Of a stretch of 64,000 bases of DNA, positions 42,347 through 49,900 are shown piece by piece (within the stretch, counting starts at the first letter, position 1; each line of letters begins with the position of its first letter). Source of the stretch: Algibacter marinivivus (GTDB lineage: Bacteria > Bacteroidota > Bacteroidia > Flavobacteriales > Flavobacteriaceae). The notes beneath the pieces were generated by a model that did no database searches, was not told the DNA's origin, and saw only the letters and a list, made by a program, of their open reading frames with translations. The DNA is taken from contig NZ_QFRI01000001.1 in assembly GCF_003143755.1 (NCBI RefSeq), forward strand, positions 186,001-250,000. The letters are read 5' to 3'. Both the position numbers and the translations under genes were made by a program.

Positions 42347-42371
42347 AGACCCTCTATATTTTTGAGGGTCT
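42347..42371. terminator. Terminator of the sigma/anti-sigma/Spy operon
   Basis: Stem AGACCCTC/GAGGGTCT with a 9-nt loop and A/T-rich flanks, 17 bp after the Spy-like gene ends. Confidence 0.9.
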
Positions 42372-42387
42372 AAATACTATTAATTTT

Positions 42388-42942
42388 TTAAGGTCGCTTA
42401 GGGGGTGGTCCATCACCATGAGGTCTATCACCACGAGGTCCATCTGGTCTAGGAGGTCTATTACCATTTGGTCCGTCACCACGAGGTCCTCTTTGATTTC
42501 CGGGGCCTTTATGAAGTGCATCATTTATAATTTTACTAAATTTTTCTTTTTGTTTATCATTACATAATTCTTGAACACTTTTAAAATGTCTATATACTTC
42601 TAAATCTTTTAATTTTTCTTTTTCACCAATCAAAGATGCAATAGAATCAATATTGGTGTCCTCAAAAGACGCATCAGACAATCCTTTAAATAACACATCT
42701 TTCAAACCACGAATATCATCTGAAATACCTCGCATGGTTCTACGGTGCGCTCTAGTCAAAGCTCTAAACTCTTCCTTTTGTGCATCATCAAAACCAAGTT
42801 CCTTAACCAAAAAAGCCCCAGGAGGTTTACTATCAACAGGTAATCGTTCCTTTTCTCCACCTCCTAAATAATTATAGAGAAAAAAAGCATTCACTACAAT
42901 CAAGAAGATCAATAATACATATAAGGGTAAATTCTTTCGCAT
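42388..42942 (-). CDS. Spy/CpxP-like membrane-anchored sensor with Pro-rich tail
   Basis: This 184-residue protein has an N-terminal membrane helix (residues 7-25) and a helical Spy-like domain (LVKELGFDDAQKEEFRALTRAHRRTMRGISDDIRGLK, SLIGEKEKLKDLEVYRHFKSVQELCNDKQKEKFSKI). The tail is a Gly/Pro/Arg/Asp repeat (GPRGDGPNGNRPPRPDGPRG). Spy/CpxP-family proteins bind misfolded proteins or metals and report envelope stress. It starts 2 bp after the anti-sigma-like gene, so it is co-transcribed and may be the sensor input of this module. Confidence 0.82.
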   Translation of the reverse strand: MRKNLPLYVLLIFLIVVNAFFLYNYLGGGEKERLPVDSKPPGAFLVKELGFDDAQKEEFRALTRAHRRTMRGISDDIRGLKDVLFKGLSDASFEDTNIDSIASLIGEKEKLKDLEVYRHFKSVQELCNDKQKEKFSKIINDALHKGPGNQRGPRGDGPNGNRPPRPDGPRGDRPHGDGPPPKRP

Positions 42943-42944
42943 AA

Positions 42945-43265
42945 TTAATTATTTAAAATTGAAGTATCCTCGTCACTAGTTAATAATCCATAAGACTCTG
43001 CAAACTCGCTCAAATTTTCATCGTAAGATGATGTTTCTTCAAGCTTAGTAAAAGCAATCACGTTTAAAACTACAACACAAACCAAAGTAGCCAATTGCAA
43101 TTTTGGAGTAAACCAAGACCATCCTGTTTGCTCCACTTCTTTTTCAGCAAATAAAACATGCATTGTTTTATCCTTAAAAAATGGAGACACATTAACGGTT
43201 TCCATGTTATCAAAAACATTTAAAGTCTCGTCAATTTGGTTCTGTATGTTTCTATCTGTATCCAT
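42945..43265 (-). CDS. Small membrane anti-sigma-like protein
   Basis: This 106-residue protein has a cytoplasmic part of about 50 residues (IQNQIDETLNVFDNMETVNVSPFFKDKTMHVLFAEKE), one membrane helix (about 52-70) and a short acidic outside tail. It is located directly after the sigma gene and has one membrane span, as expected for an anti-sigma factor. No zinc motif is visible. A copy of the shared promoter element lies only 11 bp before its start codon, so it could also be made from a nearly leaderless transcript independent of the sigma gene. Confidence 0.72.
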   Translation of the reverse strand: MDTDRNIQNQIDETLNVFDNMETVNVSPFFKDKTMHVLFAEKEVEQTGWSWFTPKLQLATLVCVVVLNVIAFTKLEETSSYDENLSEFAESYGLLTSDEDTSILNN

Positions 43266-43275
43266 ATCAAATATT

Positions 43276-43303
43276 TAGATGCAATAAATTTTAAAAACTT
43301 GCG
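43276..43303 (-). promoter_or_regulatory. ECF-type promoter element, copy b (anti-sigma)
   Basis: Minus strand: CGCAAGTTTTT, 10 nt, GCATCTA, 11 bp before the anti-sigma-like start; it touches the stop region of the sigma gene. Confidence 0.72.
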
Positions 43304-43882
43304 TTATTTATCATTTTTATAAAAATTCTCTAAAAGCTTCTGTAAATTCTTCTTTGCACGAAACATTAAAGATTCCACAGAACTCACACTTTTCTCAGTA
43401 ATATCACTAATTTCTTGGTAACTTTTACCATCCACTTTATGCAGCGTAAAAACTACTTTTTGCGCCTCAGGCAATTGGTTAATAGCATGAAACAAAGTTT
43501 CACTCTTCTCCTTATTTTCCAAGATAATTCCTGGGTGGTTCATCTCCGTAAAATAACTCGTTTTATCTACTGGAATAGCATTTCCTGTAATCGATTGCAT
43601 AAACCCAAACCGCTTTTTCGTGTTGCGCTTTCTTATAAATTCCAAACATTTATTAGTTGCAATCCTATAAATCCAAGTCGATAATTTCGAGTTCCCTTTA
43701 AACTTACCAATCGAGTTAAATACTTCTACAAAAACCTCCTGTGCAATATCCTCAGCATCTTCTTTATTGGGTACAAACGATATACAGGTAGCAAACACCT
43801 TTTGCTGAAAATCATCCAACAACTTTCCATACGCATTAGCGTTATGGTTCCGTAATCCCTCAATAAATTTGTTTTCAGTCAA
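43304..43882 (-). CDS. ECF RNA polymerase sigma factor of the CotH/YHYH cluster
   Basis: This 192-residue protein has region 2 with NKEDAEDIAQEVFVEVFNSIGKFKGNSKLSTWIYRIATNKCLEFI and region 4 with LPEAQKVVFTLHKVDGKSYQEISDITEKSVSSVESLMFRAKKNLQKLL. A 28-bp element stands 29 bp upstream of its own start and recurs at the same distance before other genes of the cluster, so this sigma is the natural candidate to read that promoter and to autoregulate. Anti-sigma and Spy-like genes follow in the same operon. Confidence 0.94.
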   Translation of the reverse strand: MTENKFIEGLRNHNANAYGKLLDDFQQKVFATCISFVPNKEDAEDIAQEVFVEVFNSIGKFKGNSKLSTWIYRIATNKCLEFIRKRNTKKRFGFMQSITGNAIPVDKTSYFTEMNHPGIILENKEKSETLFHAINQLPEAQKVVFTLHKVDGKSYQEISDITEKSVSSVESLMFRAKKNLQKLLENFYKNDK

Positions 43883-43910
43883 AAAAAATAATTTAAACTT
43901 ATTTTAAGTT

Positions 43911-43938
43911 TAGATGCTTAAAAAAATAAAAACTTGCG
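43911..43938 (-). promoter_or_regulatory. ECF-type promoter element, copy a (sigma gene)
   Basis: Minus strand: CGCAAGTTTTT, 10 nt, GCATCTA, 29 bp before the sigma start. The two halves lie 15 nt apart counting from GCAAG to GCATCTA, compatible with an ECF -35/-10 pair. Confidence 0.82.
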
Positions 43939-44028
43939 CTAGGTTATAGAAGTTTTTCAAATGTATATAAAATGCTATTAGGTAATGAAATAAGTTATTA
44001 ACCAGTTATCAAATACACATTTATAATG

Positions 44029-44036
44029 TACCTTTG
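44029..44036 (+). promoter_or_regulatory. -7 box upstream of rsmB
   Basis: TACCTTTG fits TAnnTTTG, 18 bp before the start codon. Confidence 0.5.
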
Positions 44037-44054
44037 CACCCTCAATAAAATACC

Positions 44055-45269
44055 ATGCGATTACACAGAAACCTTTGCTTTGCCGTTATAGACGGATTAA
44101 CACAAATCTTCAACGAAGGGCAATACGCTGACAAAGTGATTCAGCAATTACTAAAGCGCGATAAACGTTGGGGCTCTCGCGATAGAGGCTTTGTAGCGGA
44201 AACCGTTTACGACATTGTACGTTGGAAACGCCTATATGCAGAAATAGCAGAAGTAAAAGAACCTTTTGATCGTGATAATCTATGGCGCATGTTTGCCGTT
44301 TGGGCAACACTAAAAGGTATTACATTACCAGACTGGAAATATTTTGAAAACACCCCAACCCGTAAAATAAAAGGACGTTTTGATGAACTCTCTAAAGTTA
44401 GAAAACTTAGAGAATCCATTCCTGATTGGATTGATGAAGTTGGTCTAGCAGAATTAGGAGAATCAAAATGGACTAAAGAAATAGCAATGCAAAATGAAAA
44501 AGCAGATGTTATTTTAAGAACCAACACCCTAAAAATTACAAAAGAGAAATTACAGAATATATTAGCTGATGAAGGTATAGACACCGAATTTATAAAAGGC
44601 TACGACGCTGCATTAAAATTGGTTGAGCGTGCCAATGTATTTGTAACCGATGCCTTTAAAAAAGGCTATTTTGAGGTGCAAGATGCCTCCTCACAATTAG
44701 TAGCCGATTTTCTAGATGTAGCACCAGGTATGAAAGTGGTAGACACCTGTGCAGGCGCAGGCGGTAAAACATTACACATAGCCTCTTTAATGGAAAACAA
44801 AGGGCAAATTGTGGCTATGGATATTTACGAAAGCAAGCTTAAAAAACTAAAAGTAAGAGCCCGTAGAAACGGTGTACATAACGTCGATTTAAAAGTAATT
44901 GATTCTACAAAGCCAATCAAAAAATTATACAATAAGGCCGACCGCGTTTTAATAGACGCCCCATGTTCAGGATTAGGCGTTTTACGTAGAAACCCAGATG
45001 CTAAATGGAAACTAGAACCCGAGTTTCTAGATAAAATTAGAATTACCCAACAAGAGGTGTTACAACAATATTCTAGAATGGTAAAAGAAGGTGGTAAATT
45101 GGTATATGCTACCTGTTCTGTATTACCATCAGAAAACCAAAACCAAGTCAAAGCCTTTTTAAAATCTGAAGGTGGTGCAAATTTTGAGTTGGTAAAAGAC
45201 AAAAAAATTCTAGCTCACGAAAATGGTTATGATGGGTTTTATATGGCTTTGATGGAACGTAAAGCGTAA
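44055..45269 (+). CDS. rsmB: 16S rRNA m5C methyltransferase (RsmB/Sun family)
   Basis: This 404-residue protein has an N-terminal helical RNA-binding region and a Rossmann methyltransferase domain: VVDTCAGAGGKTLHIASLM (SAM loop), the DAPCSGLGVLRRNPDAKW catalytic loop and YATCSVLPSENQNQV with the nucleophile Cys in the TCS motif. It methylates a cytosine in 16S rRNA; position 967 is known for the E. coli protein. The last 20 codons (AHENGYDGFYMALMERKA) are duplicated in diverged form at 45841-45905, beyond an inserted lipoprotein gene. Confidence 0.9.
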   Translation: MRLHRNLCFAVIDGLTQIFNEGQYADKVIQQLLKRDKRWGSRDRGFVAETVYDIVRWKRLYAEIAEVKEPFDRDNLWRMFAVWATLKGITLPDWKYFENTPTRKIKGRFDELSKVRKLRESIPDWIDEVGLAELGESKWTKEIAMQNEKADVILRTNTLKITKEKLQNILADEGIDTEFIKGYDAALKLVERANVFVTDAFKKGYFEVQDASSQLVADFLDVAPGMKVVDTCAGAGGKTLHIASLMENKGQIVAMDIYESKLKKLKVRARRNGVHNVDLKVIDSTKPIKKLYNKADRVLIDAPCSGLGVLRRNPDAKWKLEPEFLDKIRITQQEVLQQYSRMVKEGGKLVYATCSVLPSENQNQVKAFLKSEGGANFELVKDKKILAHENGYDGFYMALMERKA

Positions 45270-45296
45270 TTTCAATACCAATTAAATGGTTTAAGA

Positions 45297-45839
45297 ATGT
45301 TTAGTATGACAAAATTTTCAAAGCACATATTTTCAATAGTTGTATTATTAATTTTATTTAGCTGTTCTTCTAAAGATGAGTGTAAAAAAGATATAATTGT
45401 TCAATATGAACAAACAATATCTGGACCTTCAGGAACAACTTTCATACCTGAAATCACACAAGAAGTTCCCTGTGATTTTCCTGAACCAGAAATAGTTGAT
45501 CCTAACTTAGTTGAAGGAAGTGAATTAGAAAATTTTACCTACGATGTAATCAGTTTCAATTATACGCCAGATACAGGTAATAATACAAGCAAAGTTCAGT
45601 TTGAAATAAAATTAAATAACAACAATAACTTTATTGCAAAAGGCTATCCTATTTTAAGGATTGAAGCTGATGGAATTGTCTTTTCTTCAAGCTACCAACA
45701 AGATGCTATTACACGTTGTAACGAAATTTCAGCAAACTCTAGTTGTACTTTTACTCTTGATAAAGAGTATCCCATATTACCAAACATACCACAACCAAGT
45801 GAATATAAATTAGTTTCTGTCACTTATCTTACCCTCTAA
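45297..45839 (+). CDS. Inserted lipoprotein of unknown function
   Basis: This 180-residue protein has a lipoprotein signal (LLILFSC); the start could also be the ATG three codons later. The mature part is a single beta-rich domain (LENFTYDVISFNYTPDTGNNTSKVQFEIKLNN, FIAKGYPILRIEADGIVFSSSY) with two Cys near the end (TRCNEISANSSCTF) that may pair. I do not recognise a family. It lies between the complete rsmB and a remnant copy of the rsmB 3' end, so it appears to have been inserted there. Confidence 0.7.
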   Translation: MFSMTKFSKHIFSIVVLLILFSCSSKDECKKDIIVQYEQTISGPSGTTFIPEITQEVPCDFPEPEIVDPNLVEGSELENFTYDVISFNYTPDTGNNTSKVQFEIKLNNNNNFIAKGYPILRIEADGIVFSSSYQQDAITRCNEISANSSCTFTLDKEYPILPNIPQPSEYKLVSVTYLTL

Positions 45840-45840
45840 A

Positions 45841-45905
45841 GAACAAAAAATCTAGCCCACGAAAATGGTTATGACGGTTTTTATATGGCGTTGTTGGAAC
45901 GTAAA
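45841..45905 (+). pseudogene. Remnant of an rsmB 3' end
   Basis: The sequence translates to K-N-L-A-H-E-N-G-Y-D-G-F-Y-M-A-L-L-E-R-K, matching the end of RsmB (KILAHENGYDGFYMALMERKA), but it has no upstream gene. Most differences are third-position (GAT/GAC, GGG/GGT, GCT/GCG), so this is a diverged allele rather than a fresh copy. It has lost its stop codon context. Confidence 0.9.
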
Positions 45906-45920
45906 GGGAAATCTCTTATC

Positions 45921-45941
45921 ATTCTGAACTTGTTTCAGAAT
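45921..45941. repeat. Palindrome after the rsmB remnant (REP-like)
   Basis: ATTCTGAA-ctTGT-TTCAGAAT forms an 8-bp hairpin in the sequence TCATTCTGAAC...TTTCAGAATCTC, a type of dispersed repeat common in Bacteroidetes intergenic DNA. It lies in the gap before the cupin gene, which otherwise shows nothing. Confidence 0.65.
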
Positions 45942-46123
45942 CTCTTCATTCTTAATAAATAAGTTAGATCAAAGTGTATAATTAATTTCAAGTGCTCGAG
46001 TGCTTAAAAACTCAAAAGATTTTCAAAAAAATTCATTTTCTTTTATTAACTTTCCTCCTAGCTACCATAACGTTATCATTGTTATGTTAGTAGTAATATT
46101 AACCAACCAAACATCTCATCATT

Positions 46124-46696
46124 ATGAATCGTAAAGATTTTATTAAATCGTCTGCACTTAGCATTGGTGCTTTTTCTTTAATCCCCATGGTAAATGCTTG
46201 TAAAACTGAAACTAAAAACGAAACTGTTGTAGAACCTACAGCTCCTGAAGTTGAAGAACTGCTAAACCCAAAAATTGTAAAAAATAGCGAGGGTAAGGTT
46301 TTGAATGTTTTGGGAGATAATCAAAACATTAAATTAACAGGTAAAGACACTAACGGACAATACACGCTAATAGAACAAAACAATTTACCTGGTGTTGGTA
46401 TCCCACCGCATGTGCACGAAAACGAGGATGAAGTATTCCAAGTTTTAGAAGGACAAGTAGAAATGCATGTTGGAGATAAAACGACAACTCTATATGCTGG
46501 TGACCTTATTTTTTGTCCTAAAGGTGTACCACATTCTTGGAGAGTTGTTGGAGAAGAAAAAGCCAGAGCTATGTTGAGCATTTTTCCTGCCGGATTAGAG
46601 GGTATGTTTCAAGAATTATCTGAATTGCCTGCTGGACCTCCAGATATGAAAAAAGTAAGTGAGATTTGCGGGCGCTATAAATTAAGATTTGTTTAA
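46124..46696 (+). CDS. Exported cupin-domain protein
   Basis: This 190-residue protein has an export signal with a DFIKSSALSIGAFSL core and a lipobox-like VNAC (Cys26), so it is probably a lipoprotein. A single cupin barrel follows: PGVGIPPHVHENEDEVFQVLEGQVEMHVGDK (motif 1, metal ligands His-His-Glu) and GDLIFCPKGVPHSWRVVG (motif 2, His). It may bind a metal and act as an oxidase, isomerase or sensor. It stands alone, with repeats in the gap before purL. Confidence 0.85.
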   Translation: MNRKDFIKSSALSIGAFSLIPMVNACKTETKNETVVEPTAPEVEELLNPKIVKNSEGKVLNVLGDNQNIKLTGKDTNGQYTLIEQNNLPGVGIPPHVHENEDEVFQVLEGQVEMHVGDKTTTLYAGDLIFCPKGVPHSWRVVGEEKARAMLSIFPAGLEGMFQELSELPAGPPDMKKVSEICGRYKLRFV

Positions 46697-46705
46697 ATAA
46701 ATAGT

Positions 46706-46723
46706 TTCTTGCCTTGGCAGGAA
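46706..46723. repeat. Short palindrome (REP-like)
   Basis: TTCTTGCC-tt-GGCAGGAA followed by TGACA, in the gap before purL. Confidence 0.55.
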
Positions 46724-46762
46724 TGACAAAAAATAGGACTGCGCTATGACTTTGACAGATGG

Positions 46763-46852
46763 TTGCGTTAGGGATTGAGCGGCATGTTTGAAATCCCCGA
46801 CTTAGGAGGGATTGAGTAGCGGAAAGCCCGACCCTTTTAGGGTAACGCCCAA
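46763..46852. repeat. Dispersed GCGTTAGGGATT repeat, copy 2
   Basis: It opens with TTGCGTTAGGGATTGAG and closes with AGCGGAAAGCCCGACCCTT and GGTAACGCCC. The edges match the element at 26753-26848 while the centre differs; a partial internal duplication (GGGATTGAG...GGGATTGAG) is visible. Confidence 0.8.
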
Positions 46853-46935
46853 AACAAAAAAATAGTTGTTGAAAATACTGTTAATAACAGCTTCTGGTTT
46901 CGTAAAAAAAACAACATTGAATCGTGAAAAAAGTG

Positions 46936-46943
46936 TATTTTTG
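46936..46943 (+). promoter_or_regulatory. -7 box upstream of purL
   Basis: TATTTTTG fits TAnnTTTG; a TTG lies 16 bp upstream (46917-46919), one base short of the usual spacing. Start codon at 46977. Confidence 0.55.
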
Positions 46944-46976
46944 CACTTTCTTTAAACACATACAAATTAAGACCTA

Positions 46977-49900
46977 ATGATTCATTTCTTTGGAAACGTA
47001 ACCAGCAAAGTTTTTGCTGTTCAAACAACAAAAGAATTATCAACTGAAACCATCTCTAAATTAACGTGGCTTTTTGGCAACCAAGCAAAAATTAAGCAAG
47101 CATCTTTGGATGCTTTTTTTGTTGGCCCTCGTGCAGCTATGATTACGCCTTGGAGTACGAATGCGGTGGAAATTACCCAAAATATGGGAATTACCGATAT
47201 TATTAGAATTGAGGAATTTAAAGCGGTTGCTGAGGATTTTAAGGATTTTGACCCAATGATTTCGGAGAAATTTAATGGTTTGAATCAAGAGAGTTTTACT
47301 ATTGATATTAAGCCTGAACCGATTTTAAATATTGAGGATATTGCGGCTTATAATGTGCAGGAAGGCTTATCGTTAAGTGATGAAGAGGTTGCGTATTTAG
47401 ATGGTGTGGCGAAGAAAATTGGGAGACCGTTAACGGACTCTGAAGTGTTTGGGTTTTCGCAAGTGAACTCGGAACATTGTAGACATAAAATTTTTAACGG
47501 GACGTTTGTGATTGATGGTGAAGAAAAACCTACCTCGTTATTTAAATTAATTAAAGAAACATCGAAACAACATCCTAACGATATTGTTTCGGCTTATAAA
47601 GATAATGTGGCTTTTATTAAAGGCCCGAAAGTGGAACAGTTTGCACCAAAACGTGCCGATGTTCCTGATTATTACACTACTGAAGATTTTGATTCTGTAA
47701 TTTCTTTGAAAGCAGAAACACACAACTTCCCTACTACTGTTGAGCCTTTTAACGGTGCTGCAACGGGTTCTGGTGGTGAAATTAGAGATAGACTTGCTGG
47801 TGGAAAAGGCTCTTTACCTTTAGCAGGAACTGCTGTTTATATGACATCGTATTCCAGACTTGAAGAAAACAGACCTTGGGAACATGGTGTTTCAGAACGC
47901 GATTGGTTATACCAAACGCCAATGGATATTTTAATAAAAGCATCGAACGGTGCATCAGACTTTGGAAACAAATTTGGGCAACCATTAATCTGTGGTTCTG
48001 TATTGACTTTTGAGCATGAAGAAGATGCTAGAAAATTAGGGTTTGACAAAGTGATTATGCAAGCTGGTGGTATTGGCTACGGCAAAGCAAATCAAGCTTT
48101 AAAAGACACCCCAAAAACGGGTGATAAAATAGTAATTCTTGGTGGTGAAAATTACCGTATTGGTATGGGTGGTGCTGCGGTATCATCGGCAGATACTGGT
48201 GCTTTTGCTTCAGGTATTGAATTAAATGCGGTACAGCGTTCTAACCCAGAAATGCAAAAACGTGCTGCCAATGCGGTACGTGGTATGGTAGAAAGTGATG
48301 AGAATTTTATCGTTTCTATTCACGATCATGGTGCTGGTGGACATTTAAATTGCTTATCTGAACTCGTTGAAGATACTGGCGGAAAAATTGATTTAGATGC
48401 TTTACCTGTTGGAGACCCTACGCTTTCTGATAAAGAAATTATTGGTAACGAATCTCAAGAACGTATGGGATTGGTTATTGGAGAAAAACATATCGACACC
48501 TTACATAAAATTGCAGACCGTGAACGTTCGCCAATGTATACCGTTGGTGATGTTACTGGAGACGACCGTTTTACTTTTCAGTCTAAAACCAAAGGCAACA
48601 AGCCAATGGATTTGGCTATGGAAGATATGTTTGGAAGTTCGCCAAAAACGGTGATGACAGACAACACCGTTAAAAGAAATTACAGCAATGTTGCTTATAA
48701 CTCTGATAATTTCAATGATTATTTAGAGCAAGTGTTACAACTAGAAGCGGTAGCTTGTAAAGATTGGTTAACAAATAAAGTAGACCGTTGTGTTGGTGGT
48801 AAAGTAGCAAAACAACAATGCGTTGGTCCATTACAAATTCCTTTAAACAATGTTGGCGTAATGGCGTTGGATTATAAAGGCAAAGAAGGTATTGCCACTT
48901 CTATTGGGCACTCTCCTATTTCTGGATTAATTAATCCTGTTGCTGGAAGTAGAAATTCAATTACTGAATCGCTTACCAATATTATTTGGGCGCCTTTAAA
49001 AGATGGGTTACAGTCTGTTTCTCTTTCTGCAAACTGGATGTGGCCTTGTAAAAATGAAGGTGAAGATGCGCGTTTATACGAAGCTGTTGAAGCGATTTCA
49101 GAATTCTCAATTGATTTAGGTATTAATGTGCCTACCGGAAAGGATTCCTTATCTATGAAGCAGAAATATCCTAATGAGGATGTGATTTCTCCTGGTACAG
49201 TTATTATTTCGGCAGCAGCCAATTGTAACGATATATCTAAAGTTGTAGAGCCTGTTTTTAATAAAAATGGTGGCGCTATTTATTATATAAACATCTCACA
49301 AGATGATTTTAAATTAGGTGGTAGCTCTTTTGCGCAAGTGCTTAATAAAATTGGAAATGATGCGCCAAATGTTAAAGATGCTGGGTATGTTAAAAATGTA
49401 TTTAACACCATCCAAGATTTAATAAGAAACGAACACATTGTTGCTGGCCACGATGTGGCTTCTGGCGGTTTAATTACTACTTTATTAGAACTATGTTTTG
49501 CAGACATCAATTTAGGTGCTGAATTAGATCTTTCTGCTTTAGCTGAAAACGATTCGTTTAAGTTATTGTTTTCTGAAAATGCTGGTATTGTAATTCAGGC
49601 TAAAGATACTTCGATAGAGCAAGTTTTAGCTGATGCTAATATTGAATTTTTTAACATAGGAAACGTTACTGAAAGTGATACGTTAAGCATAATTAATAAT
49701 GCTGATGTATTTACATTAACCGTTTCAAGATTGCGTGATGTTTGGTATAAAACATCGTTCTTACTAGACCAAAAGCAAACAGCGAATGGTTTAGCCCAAG
49801 ACCGTTTTGATAATTATAAAAATCAACCTTTACAATTTACTTTCCCAAAACATTTTACGGGTAAATTACCTGTAACTGGAAGTTATAGACCAAAAGCTGC

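Noticed and set aside
38978-43938. The five promoter-like elements as a CRISPR array or transposon ends
   Set aside because: Copies are kilobases apart, always on the same strand, each before a gene, with variable 10-nt centres and no spacer or transposase.
45841-45905. The rsmB 3' copy as an assembly error or fresh tandem duplication
   Set aside because: The two copies differ at many third positions and in the residues at the very end, so they have separate histories.
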